33,118 bases of DNA from CAYXFZ01 sp964464385 (GTDB lineage: Bacteria > Planctomycetota > UBA1135): contig CAYXFZ010000016.1 in the NCBI GenBank assembly GCA_964464385.1, forward strand, positions 1-33,118, written 5' to 3'. The notes beneath the pieces were generated by a model that was not told where the DNA came from, made no database searches, and was given only the letters and a program-made list of their open reading frames with translations. Of the stretch, positions 24,479-31,394 are shown one piece after another (position 1 is the stretch's first letter; every line of letters starts with the position of its first letter). The position numbers and the translations under genes were made by a program.

Positions 24479-24889
24479 ATGACCGACTCCCCTCCCTGCC
24501 CAGAGGATCCGACCCTCCGCATTACCCTATTGCCCCGGGATACCAATGCTGCAGGCAGTATTTTCGGCGGCATTCTTTTGGCCCAGATTGACCTCGCCGG
24601 GGTGCAAGAAGCGCACAAGGTCAATCCCGCGGTGGCCGTGGTGACCGTGGCGATGGAAAAAGTGGTTTTCCTGGAACCGGTTTTTGTCGGTGATTTGGTT
24701 TCCTTTTACACCACTTTGCTGAAAGTGGGCCGTACTTCCGTCACGGTGCATGTGGATGTGCGCGTCCGCCGCCGATTCCATCCCGAAAACGAAATCAAGG
24801 TGACCGAGGCGGAGGTGGTTTACGTCGCCGTGGATGATGACCGCAAGCCAATGCCGATCCGCGGGGCTTCGGGCGGCGCCGGCAACTGA
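24479..24889 (+). CDS. YciA-like acyl-CoA thioesterase (hotdog fold)
   Basis: 136 residues. The sequence PRDTNAAGSIFGGILLAQID matches the YciA pattern DTNxxGxIFGGWxxxQxD, which includes the catalytic Asn/Asp region of hotdog acyl-CoA hydrolases. KVVFLEPVFVGDLVSFYTTL and VGRTSVTVHVDVRVRR are the following strands. These enzymes hydrolyse a broad range of acyl-CoAs in the cytoplasm. Its own promoter is suggested by GATAAT just upstream. The gene ends 62 bp before the convergent pdxH stop. Confidence 0.92.
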   Translation: MTDSPPCPEDPTLRITLLPRDTNAAGSIFGGILLAQIDLAGVQEAHKVNPAVAVVTVAMEKVVFLEPVFVGDLVSFYTTLLKVGRTSVTVHVDVRVRRRFHPENEIKVTEAEVVYVAVDDDRKPMPIRGASGGAGN

Positions 24890-24908
24890 AAAGCCTCCGG
24901 GCACTCGA

Positions 24909-24951
24909 TTGGCTTGGTGTCTCGACGCTCGCTTGGCTTGGCGTCCCGGCG
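24909..24951. repeat. Imperfect 19-bp direct repeat, two copies, period 24
   Basis: TTGGCTTGGTGTCTCGACG (24909-24927) and TTGGCTTGGCGTCCCGGCG (24933-24951) match at 16 of 19 positions. They fill the gap between the convergent thioesterase and pdxH genes. Function unknown; possibly chance in a short noncoding stretch. Confidence 0.5.
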
Positions 24952-25596
24952 TCAGGGTTGCAGGCGTAGGATTTCCCAGCCGTCCCCGATCCGGGTGTAG
25001 CAAAAGCGGTCATGGAGCCGACTTTCGCGTCCCTGCCAAAATTCGATCACATCAGCGGCGACCCGGTAGCCACCCCAAAAATCCGGCAAGGGGATTGCTT
25101 CTTCCCCCCAGCGTTGGGCTTGTTGTTCGAAGGTCGTTTCGAGGGTGGCGCGGTCGGCAATCGGCTGCGATTGGGTCGAGGCCCACGCACCTAACTGGCT
25201 GTCGCGGGGCCGGACTTGAAAATATTCGACCGCTTCTTCGCGGTTCACCGGCTCCACCTTGCCCCGAATCCGAACTTGACGGTTGAGGTTACCCCAATAA
25301 AAGACCAAGGCACAGCGGGAGTCTTGCAAGAGTTGCCGCCCCTTTGCCGACTCATGATTCGTAAAAAAGACGAAGCCCTTCTCATCCAATCCCTTGAGCA
25401 ACATGACGCGGGCATCCGGGGAGCCATCTTCCGCGACCGTGGCCACAACCATCTCGTTGGCACGAGGCCCCTCAGTTTCCATGGCCTCGGCGAACCAGCG
25501 ACCGAACTGGCGAAAGGGATCGGGATCGAGATTCTCACGGAGCAGAGTTCCAGCAAGGTACTCGTAACGAATGTCGCGGGGTCCGGCAGTGGACAT
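24952..25596 (-). CDS. pdxH: Pyridoxamine/pyridoxine 5'-phosphate oxidase
   Basis: 214 residues. FMN-dependent oxidation of pyridoxine or pyridoxamine phosphate to PLP. Motifs are NEMVVATVAEDGSPDARVML, LKGLDEKGFVFFTNHESAKG, NRQVRIRGKVEPVNREEAVE and YFQVRPRDSQLGAWASTQSQ. The C-terminal SRLHDRFCYTRIGDGWEILRLQP is the conserved tail that binds substrate. The ATG at 25596 (MSTAGPRD...) is preferred over one 8 codons upstream because TAGGAT lies 8 bases before it and the length fits the family. It provides the PLP used by enzymes such as the cysteine desulfurase in this window. Confidence 0.95.
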   Translation of the reverse strand: MSTAGPRDIRYEYLAGTLLRENLDPDPFRQFGRWFAEAMETEGPRANEMVVATVAEDGSPDARVMLLKGLDEKGFVFFTNHESAKGRQLLQDSRCALVFYWGNLNRQVRIRGKVEPVNREEAVEYFQVRPRDSQLGAWASTQSQPIADRATLETTFEQQAQRWGEEAIPLPDFWGGYRVAADVIEFWQGRESRLHDRFCYTRIGDGWEILRLQP

Positions 25597-25604
25597 GAGG
25601 GAAG

Positions 25605-25610
25605 ATCCTA
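25605..25610 (-). promoter_or_regulatory. pdxH: Putative -10 element (TAGGAT) of pdxH
   Basis: On the minus strand TAGGAT ends 8 bases before the pdxH ATG, and it lies after the alternative upstream ATG at 25620, which argues for the downstream start. Confidence 0.42.
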
Positions 25611-25710
25611 ACCTTGGCAAGGAGGCGGGTCAGGGAAGAAACTGAAGAAGGACCGCAACGGTGGATAGACCGAAGGGCTCTTGGAGGACAGCGGCCATTC
25701 CTACCCGGGA

Positions 25711-26147
25711 TCAATTCAGCGAACGATCTCTCCAAGAGAGGAGGTCAATTCCCCTAGGCGTCGAGTTACCACCGATATACAGAGAGGAATTACCGATCAT
25801 CAGATCCGTCAAGCCATCGCCGCTCAGATCGGAAATTGTTGGAATCAAGGAACCGCATTGGCTTCCTTGATAACTACCAGGGGGTCCCAAACGGGTCCAA
25901 AAACTCGCCCATTTGCACCGGAGAGGGCGTGGACCGCGCCGACAAACCCAATGCCACTCCCGTCCAGGCCGGGCTAGCCAAACACCCGCTCTGGGGATCC
26001 GTCCCCGTTGAGGTCGCCGGAGGCAACCATGGCGGCGCCAAAACTGTCGAATGAGGCGGCCCCTCCCGTTCGCCAAACTTCTTGGACCCAACTGGTGCCC
26101 ATTTGAGGATGAGCCAACTGAAGAGCAAAAAGAAGGGAGATGAACAT
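25711..26147 (-). pseudogene. Remnant of an exported FG-GAP (integrin-alpha-like beta-propeller) protein
   Basis: Reading the minus strand, an ATG at 26147 starts a signal-peptide-like MFISLLFALQLAHP, followed by SFDSFGAAMVASGDLNGDG, a clear FG-GAP/calcium-binding repeat, and then TAG. The repeat resumes one frame later as PGLDGSGIGFVGAVHALSGA and NGRVFGPVWDP, stops again, and resumes in a further frame as IPTISDLSGDGLTDLMIGN. At least two frameshifts and a stop interrupt what should be a protein of several hundred residues; only about 145 codons remain. A last open piece (SRVGMAAVLQEPFGLSTVAV) may extend it to about 25630. It fills most of the 598-base space between pdxH and ispG. Assembly indels could explain the frameshifts, but the short total length points to real decay. 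Confidence 0.7.
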
Positions 26148-26173
26148 GGCCAGCGAGAGGACGGCCTCCCTCG

Positions 26174-26180
26174 TATTCTA
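26174..26180. promoter_or_regulatory. Symmetric -10 element serving ispG and the FG-GAP remnant
   Basis: TATTCTA reads TATTCT on the plus strand (15 bases before the ispG ATG at 26195) and TAGAAT on the minus strand (27 bases before the FG-GAP start). One palindromic-like hexamer could open in both directions. Confidence 0.42.
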
Positions 26181-26194
26181 TCAGACAAAGAAGG

Positions 26195-27277
26195 ATGAAA
26201 CGCCGGAATACACGCACCGTCCAGATCGGAGCTCTGAAATTGGGTTTTGGGCATCCGATTCGCGTGCAGTCTATGACAACGACTGCAACCGAGGACGCCC
26301 CCGCCACCATTCGCCAAATCGAGTCCTTGGTTGAGTCCGGTTGCGAGTTGGTGCGGGTGACCGTCAATCATGACCGCGCCGCGGACGCCTTACCGGAGAT
26401 CCGTGCCGCTTGCCCAGTTCCCTTGATTGCGGACATTCACTTTACACATCGATTGGCCTTGCGTTCCATCGAGGCCGGTGTGGACAAGGTTCGCCTCAAC
26501 CCAGGCAACATTGGCTCGACCGAGCGAGTGTTGGAAGTGGTGCGAGCCGCACAGGATGCTGGGATTGCTTTGCGCATTGGTGTCAATTCCGGATCGGTAG
26601 AGAAGGACCTTCTTGAAAAACATGGCTGGCCTTCGCCGGAGGCTATGGTCGAATCTGCTTTGCGCCACTGTGCAACTTTGGAAGAGGCGGGCTTTAGCAA
26701 TTACTTGGTTTCATTGAAATCCACTGACACACAAACCGTGATTGCCGCCAATCGCCTTTTTGCCGCCAGCAACGACGTGCCGCTCCACCTTGGCGTCACC
26801 GAGGCGGGTCGTCCCGGGTATGGTTCTTTGAAATCGGCCGTCGGACTCGGCGCTTTGCTCCTGGATGGCATCGGTGACACGGTGCGTGTTTCTTTGACCG
26901 GGGATCCCGTCGCCGAGATTCCGGTGGCTTACGACATTTTAAAATCCGCCGGCGCCCGCACTCTTGGCCCGGAGCTGATTGCTTGCCCAACTTGTGGCCG
27001 CATAGACATTGATCTTGAGAAATTGATGACCGAGCTGGAGAAACGGCTCGATGGCGAAGATGTCCCGGTTAAGATTGCCGTTTTAGGTTGCGTTGTGAAC
27101 GGTCCCGGCGAAGCCTCCGAAGCGGATATTGGTATTGCCGGAGGTGGCGGCAAGGGAATTCTTTATCGCAATGGAGAGCAGGTTCGAGTTGTTCCCGAAA
27201 AGGAAATGGTGGACGCTCTTTTGGAGGAGATCCAAGCCTGGAAGGTGGAATATCAAAAGGAAAATTCGCGGCCATGA
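26195..27277 (+). CDS. ispG: 4-hydroxy-3-methylbut-2-enyl diphosphate synthase (flavodoxin-type)
   Basis: 360 residues; penultimate step of the MEP isoprenoid pathway, converting MEcPP to HMBPP with a [4Fe-4S] cluster. The TIM-barrel half starts RNTRTVQIGALKLGFGHPIR and continues VQSMTTTATED and ADIHFTHRLALRSIEAGVDK. The cluster domain has CPTCGRIDIDLEKL (two Cys about residues 267-270) and AVLGCVVNGPGEASEADIGI (third Cys and the NGPGE motif with the conserved Glu). The length matches the short bacterial form. An AAGAAGG stretch directly abuts the ATG, too close for a normal Shine-Dalgarno. Its stop overlaps the next start by 4 bp (ATGA). Confidence 0.96.
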   Translation: MKRRNTRTVQIGALKLGFGHPIRVQSMTTTATEDAPATIRQIESLVESGCELVRVTVNHDRAADALPEIRAACPVPLIADIHFTHRLALRSIEAGVDKVRLNPGNIGSTERVLEVVRAAQDAGIALRIGVNSGSVEKDLLEKHGWPSPEAMVESALRHCATLEEAGFSNYLVSLKSTDTQTVIAANRLFAASNDVPLHLGVTEAGRPGYGSLKSAVGLGALLLDGIGDTVRVSLTGDPVAEIPVAYDILKSAGARTLGPELIACPTCGRIDIDLEKLMTELEKRLDGEDVPVKIAVLGCVVNGPGEASEADIGIAGGGGKGILYRNGEQVRVVPEKEMVDALLEEIQAWKVEYQKENSRP

Positions 27278-28596
27278 TGTTGGCCTATTGTGTTCTTGTT
27301 GCATGTCCCCAAATTGCGACCAATCCTCCATCCAAAACATTGGACTCGAAGCGTGACGTCGTGGTTGTTCTCCTGGACACGCTTCGCCCCGATCACCTTG
27401 GTTTCTTCGGCAACGATCAGGAGCCGGCCCCATTCTTGGCCGAGTTGGCGGATGGCGCCTCGGTGTTTCGCCGCTGTTATTCCACGACGAGCTGGACTGC
27501 GCCTGCCGTGGCGTCTCTTTTCTCTGGCCTTTACCCCACCGGAGAAACAGGCCATGGAATCCTGGAAGGGTTTATGGCCTTCAAACGCCGCGAACAGCGC
27601 GGGGTTTCCGTGGATGTTCTTCCCCTCAATCGCTTGCCGGAGGAAGTCACCCTCATGGCCGAACTTTTTAAAGAGGCAGGCTGGAGCACTTTTGGAATCG
27701 TCACCAACCTGAATGTGGGCCCTGAGATTGGCATGGACCGTGGCTTTGATCGTTTTCAGTTGTATCGCAAGGACGATGCCTCCAAGGTTGAGGAAACCGT
27801 GTTTTCCTGGGCGGAGGAGATTGCTTCCTCGGAGCCGGCCTTCGTTTATCTCCATTTCATGGATCCCCATGTTCCCTATCAAAAGAGGGCTCCTTGGTAT
27901 GCAAAACCGGACTCTCCCTTGGGTGAACCGGTTGCCCGATACGACAGCGAAATCTCTTTTTTGGATGAACATCTTGCCAACATTTTTGGTCACTTTGGTT
28001 GGGCCGAAGACGCCATCGTCGTGATCGTTTCAGATCACGGGGAAGAGTTTGGGGATCACGGAGGAAGTGGGCATGAATTTCAACTTTACAGTGAACTGAA
28101 TCGGGTCTTGATGATGGTGCGAATTCCAGGGCAAGACACTCCGTCCTTTGTTGAGGCCAACGTTTCCCTCGTGGATGTTCTGCCCACCCTGCTTGCTCTT
28201 TCTGGCGTGGAGGTTCCAGGTGGCCTGGATGGCATGAGTTTGCTCCCTCTCCTGTTGGACCGCCGCTGGGCTGCCGCGGCCTTTCATTCGCGACCTGTGT
28301 TCTCTCATCGCCTCAAGTTGTCTCCAGCCCCCCAGCATCTTTGGTCGGTGATTGAAGGGAACCGCAAGCTCATCTTTGGTCCTGAGGGAACCGAACTTTA
28401 CAACTTGGACACGGATTGGAAGGAGCAGGACAACCGTTGGCCCGAACACAATGCCGAAGTCGAAGATCTCGTGCGCAAACTGGAAGCCTTCCGTTCGCGC
28501 GGTTTTCGAGTGGTCGAAAAAGTGCGTGTAGGCGGGAAGGAAATCTCCACTCTTTTACAAGCCCTCGGGTACATCGAGGACGAAGAGGAAGAATGA
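27274..28596 (+). CDS. Sulfatase-fold (alkaline phosphatase superfamily) lipoprotein with Thr in the catalytic position
   Basis: 440 residues from the ATG at 27274 (or 27277), overlapping ispG. The N-terminus MMLAYCVLVAC gives a lipobox (LVAC, Cys11) behind an unusually short, uncharged signal region, so lipidation is likely but not certain. VVVLLDTLRPDHLGFFG carries the first Asp (35). The catalytic strand SWTAPAVASLFSG has Thr75 in the formylglycine position and, unlike the others in the window, Val instead of His four residues on. FVYLHFMDPHVPYQ and SDHGEEFGDHGGSGHE are intact. It ends LQALGYIEDEEEE. Coupling to ispG is odd for an exported enzyme; isoprenoid lipid carriers are one conceivable link, but this is speculation. 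Confidence 0.86.
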   Translation: MMLAYCVLVACPQIATNPPSKTLDSKRDVVVVLLDTLRPDHLGFFGNDQEPAPFLAELADGASVFRRCYSTTSWTAPAVASLFSGLYPTGETGHGILEGFMAFKRREQRGVSVDVLPLNRLPEEVTLMAELFKEAGWSTFGIVTNLNVGPEIGMDRGFDRFQLYRKDDASKVEETVFSWAEEIASSEPAFVYLHFMDPHVPYQKRAPWYAKPDSPLGEPVARYDSEISFLDEHLANIFGHFGWAEDAIVVIVSDHGEEFGDHGGSGHEFQLYSELNRVLMMVRIPGQDTPSFVEANVSLVDVLPTLLALSGVEVPGGLDGMSLLPLLLDRRWAAAAFHSRPVFSHRLKLSPAPQHLWSVIEGNRKLIFGPEGTELYNLDTDWKEQDNRWPEHNAEVEDLVRKLEAFRSRGFRVVEKVRVGGKEISTLLQALGYIEDEEEE

Positions 28597-28600
28597 CCCG

Positions 28601-29800
28601 TTAGCGATTCAGGGTGATCTCGGTTTCACCCAGCGACATGTTGCGTCGACGAAGTGCCAGTTGGTCGAGATAAGAAGGGTCTGTAACGTCGGGCACCTCC
28701 ACCAAGCGTCCGCTTGGATCCAGGGCCTTGACGACCATAGACAAGCTACTATCCGTCCAAGTAAATGTCTGACTCATACTTGGATTTGCGATGTTGTCTA
28801 GGCCAAACATACTGGCCACCGGATTCAGCCAGTCGATATTGGCGCTGTTCGGGCCTGCAAAGACGAGGTATTCAAGTTGGCCGGCCGTGCTTCCGGAGAA
28901 TGGCAAGCTTTCTGGATCATCCGCGTGAAAGAAAGTAACTTCGGCGGTTTGGAAATCCACAAAGCGCCCGTGGTACTTGCCAGCGTTGGTGACGTCGCTG
29001 AATCGGAAGATCGGAGGAAAGCTGTCCGGATCTTTCAACGCACCTTCTTGAACCCAAGCTTCCAAACTGTCCTTGAGGGGAACCATTTCAGAGGCAACGG
29101 GCCAGTAAATCATGTGCTCCAACGGATTGGAAACCAAGCGAAAGACAAGTTCGTTCCAAGTGCCTTCGCCGTCATAGGGAATGATGAAGGTGTCCGGGTT
29201 TTGAGCGGTGCCACCGCCGGTCATCAGGCCGTTGTAGGAAGTCAGGTCGAAGGACTGGATGGATCCGTCGTGGCACGAAATACAGTTTGGCGCGCCATTG
29301 GAGAATTGCATGCTCCAGAATGGTTCGACATCCACGTCGTAGTAGACCGTTCCCGGCAGAAAGGTGGAGGGGAGAAATGCTGAAGTGACGACCGAGTTGG
29401 AGGAAATGGCGCCGCTGGAGTTCAGAGCCTCGACTCGGTAATAAACAGCGGAGAACGGAAAAGGGGCAAGGGATTCGTCAATGAAGGAAGTGACGTCCGG
29501 GGGAGTCTCGAAGGTGGCCTCAGCATTTCCAAGGACGGAGATTGGATCGCTGGAGCGGAAGACCCGGTAAGTCAAGCCAGAAGAAAGACCCGTGTTGGGG
29601 TCCACGGCGGGGGCCCAAGTCACGAGAATGGAACTGTTCGAGATCGGGTCTGCGGAAATGACGCCACTGAAGACCGGTCCGAGTCCGCCACCACCTGTGG
29701 CGCCACCAGTAGCCGTCCCTGAGTCCGAGGAACTTTGGAAGCAGCTCACCAGAGGAAGCAACAGGGCGGGGGCGAAAAGGAAAAAAGGGCTTTTTTGCAT
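28601..29800 (-). CDS. Exported lipoprotein with fibronectin-III-like region and one CxxCH heme-type motif
   Basis: 399 residues. The signal peptide ends in LPLVSC (Cys20), a lipobox, followed by a Ser/Thr/Gly-rich linker. Residues about 45-145 look like a fibronectin type III domain (SNSSILVTWAPAVDPNTGLS, then YRVEALNSSGAISSN). Next comes APNCISCHDGSIQSFDLTSY, a CxxCH motif of the type that binds c-type heme, in a region resembling the planctomycete-style cytochrome modules used to scan for bound heme. The C-terminal half has no motif I recognise. It is convergent with the sulfatase-fold gene (4 bp apart) and divergent from the GHMP gene. Heme attachment is possible but only one motif is present; an unrelated zinc or structural use is the alternative. 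Confidence 0.82.
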   Translation of the reverse strand: MQKSPFFLFAPALLLPLVSCFQSSSDSGTATGGATGGGGLGPVFSGVISADPISNSSILVTWAPAVDPNTGLSSGLTYRVFRSSDPISVLGNAEATFETPPDVTSFIDESLAPFPFSAVYYRVEALNSSGAISSNSVVTSAFLPSTFLPGTVYYDVDVEPFWSMQFSNGAPNCISCHDGSIQSFDLTSYNGLMTGGGTAQNPDTFIIPYDGEGTWNELVFRLVSNPLEHMIYWPVASEMVPLKDSLEAWVQEGALKDPDSFPPIFRFSDVTNAGKYHGRFVDFQTAEVTFFHADDPESLPFSGSTAGQLEYLVFAGPNSANIDWLNPVASMFGLDNIANPSMSQTFTWTDSSLSMVVKALDPSGRLVEVPDVTDPSYLDQLALRRRNMSLGETEITLNR

Positions 29801-29839
29801 GGGATCCGAGGTCCCGGGGTTTAGCGAACCGGGATCCGA

Positions 29840-29845
29840 AGGATA
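29840..29845 (-). promoter_or_regulatory. Putative -10 element (TATCCT) of the lipoprotein gene
   Basis: On the minus strand TATCCT lies 39 bases before the ATG at 29800, leaving a leader of about 33 bases. The divergent GHMP promoter is 27 bases away. Confidence 0.25.
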
Positions 29846-29871
29846 CCCCAGAATTGGAGGGAAAACGTTGC

Positions 29872-29877
29872 TAGAAT
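29872..29877 (+). promoter_or_regulatory. Putative -10 element (TAGAAT) of the GHMP/aminopeptidase pair
   Basis: TAGAAT ends 11 bases before the GTG at 29889. It helps decide that start, because the open frame continues upstream to 29592 across the divergent lipoprotein gene. Confidence 0.42.
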
Positions 29878-29888
29878 CCGACAGAATC

Positions 29889-31388
29889 GTGGCTCAGCCC
29901 GCCCTCCATTCCAGCCTTTTGCCCTTCGCCGCCCTGCTGAGCAGCGAAGCGAGCGATTTCCTGCGTCTTGATGAGCCTATGTGGCTTGCCAGGGCTCCTG
30001 GCCGCCTCAACTTGCTGGGTGGCCCGGGCGAAGCAGCCGGGACGGCGGCCTTGACCGTGCCCCTCTCGAGGTCGGTTTACACCGCAATTCAGATGCGTAA
30101 GGACCGCAAAATTCGCATTCGTAGTCTTTTGCCGGAGTCCTGGGGGGGCGAAAAAATGTGGGAGGGTGATATTGATGTCCTCTACACCAAGAAGGGCCCT
30201 CCTCGCAGCCTTGCCGTTCTCAAGCAGATCTTTTGCGAGCCCGGAGACCTCTGGATGATGCGGGTGCTGGCGGTCATGCTCGGATTGCGGCGCACCCGCC
30301 AGCTCAATACGCCGAAACAAGGCTTCGATATTGTGATTTGGAGCCGCCTCCCCGAGGGAATTGGTTATGGCGAACGCGCCGCCTTTGGCGTTTCTCTAGC
30401 CTTGGCCCTAAAGGGTTCTACCGGCCTGGCAAAAAAACGAGTGGATGGCGTTCTCGTGGCTCGCGCCGTGGTTCAGGGATTCCGCGAAGTCCTGGATGAT
30501 CCTATCCCCCTGGGGGATGCTCTAACCAGCTCGATTGGGCGCGCCAACTGTGCTCTGCAAATTGAGCATGGCGTGGACCTCGGGATGCATTGGATTCCCA
30601 TCCCTCCCCAGTGCTCCGCTGCTGCCGTGGATTTGGGTTATCCCGACCGCACTGCCCCCACAACCCGGGAAATTCCACGCATTGCGGCCAAGATGGCTCT
30701 GGCTCATTTGAACAAGGCCCTGTCAGCACAGGACGAACCCGAAGTCGGAAGTTGGGGTCAAGTTGCCCCGTCCGACTTTGAAAATGGCCTGAAGGATCAC
30801 GTGCCCGCGTCTGAAAAGGCCGTGGACTGGCTGCAGCAATTTCGCCGCAAGGCTGATAACAAAGAGACGGCTTCTCTTGTGAACCCAGACGCAAGTTACC
30901 GGCTGCGCGCCAGCGCCGAGCACGAGTGTCGCGAAAGTGGTCGCGTGCGGCGCATGGTCAGCAATCTCAACGACTACACGCGCTCCACCCGCGAGACATT
31001 CCTTGCTGAAGCAGGTCGTTGCATGGGCAGTTCCCAACGCTCCCTGAAAGAAAAGTGCGGCCTCAAACTGGAACCCGTGGATGATTTTGTCAAGGTGTTC
31101 AATGCCTCCGGTCGAAGCGGAGGAATGTTTGGTGCCCGCATGGCTCAGTTGGGAGGATGCTCTGTTCTGGGCGCCCTCGTGCACCAGTCTGCTCGCCAAG
31201 AATTGCGCACCATGGTCGAAGAATTCCATGCCAAACAGGAAGACTGGCGTCCTCCCAAAGTTATTTTTGGTTCTTCCGATGGCGGTGTTTTACGTGGCTG
31301 GTGGGAAGGTGTGCTCGAGCCCAAGGCTGACGAAACCACTCCTCCCAACGAATCGACTTCCGAGGCCGCTGCTAAAACCGGATCCTGA
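29889..31388 (+). CDS. Galactokinase-like GHMP-family protein with degraded active-site motifs
   Basis: 499 residues from a GTG. ARAPGRLNLLGGPGEAAG (about 34-51) aligns with galactokinase motif I (APGRVNLIGEHTDY), but the GEHTDY substrate part has become GGPGEA. LPEGIGYGERAAFGVSLALA (154-173) aligns with the ATP loop G-x-GLSSSAA, with the Ser-rich phosphate-binding core replaced by GER. Near the C-terminus ECRESGRVRRMVSNL, SSQRSLKEKCGLK and GGMFGARMAQLGGCSVLGAL follow the galactokinase order, including a modified GARMTGGGFGGC motif III. It is longer than galactokinase (about 380-400) because of an insertion and a C-terminal extension rich in Lys, Glu and Thr. A pseudoenzyme or a kinase with altered specificity is possible. 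It is 6 bp from the aminopeptidase start. Confidence 0.8.
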   Translation: MAQPALHSSLLPFAALLSSEASDFLRLDEPMWLARAPGRLNLLGGPGEAAGTAALTVPLSRSVYTAIQMRKDRKIRIRSLLPESWGGEKMWEGDIDVLYTKKGPPRSLAVLKQIFCEPGDLWMMRVLAVMLGLRRTRQLNTPKQGFDIVIWSRLPEGIGYGERAAFGVSLALALKGSTGLAKKRVDGVLVARAVVQGFREVLDDPIPLGDALTSSIGRANCALQIEHGVDLGMHWIPIPPQCSAAAVDLGYPDRTAPTTREIPRIAAKMALAHLNKALSAQDEPEVGSWGQVAPSDFENGLKDHVPASEKAVDWLQQFRRKADNKETASLVNPDASYRLRASAEHECRESGRVRRMVSNLNDYTRSTRETFLAEAGRCMGSSQRSLKEKCGLKLEPVDDFVKVFNASGRSGGMFGARMAQLGGCSVLGALVHQSARQELRTMVEEFHAKQEDWRPPKVIFGSSDGGVLRGWWEGVLEPKADETTPPNESTSEAAAKTGS

Positions 31389-31394
31389 TCGGCT

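Noticed and set aside
23538..24482. Single 314-codon protein across the second gap
   Set aside because: After the gap this frame gives low-complexity Pro/Arg-rich sequence, while another frame holds the hydrolase C-terminus with GFSFGA and the catalytic His.
25711..26367. 218-codon minus-strand open frame as an intact gene
   Set aside because: Only its last part reads as FG-GAP sequence; the upstream part is out of frame with the rest of the repeat and runs into ispG.
27088..27273. 62-codon upstream extension of the fourth sulfatase-fold gene
   Set aside because: It overlaps the ispG cluster domain; the ATG at 27274 gives a lipobox and a 4-bp ATGA overlap.
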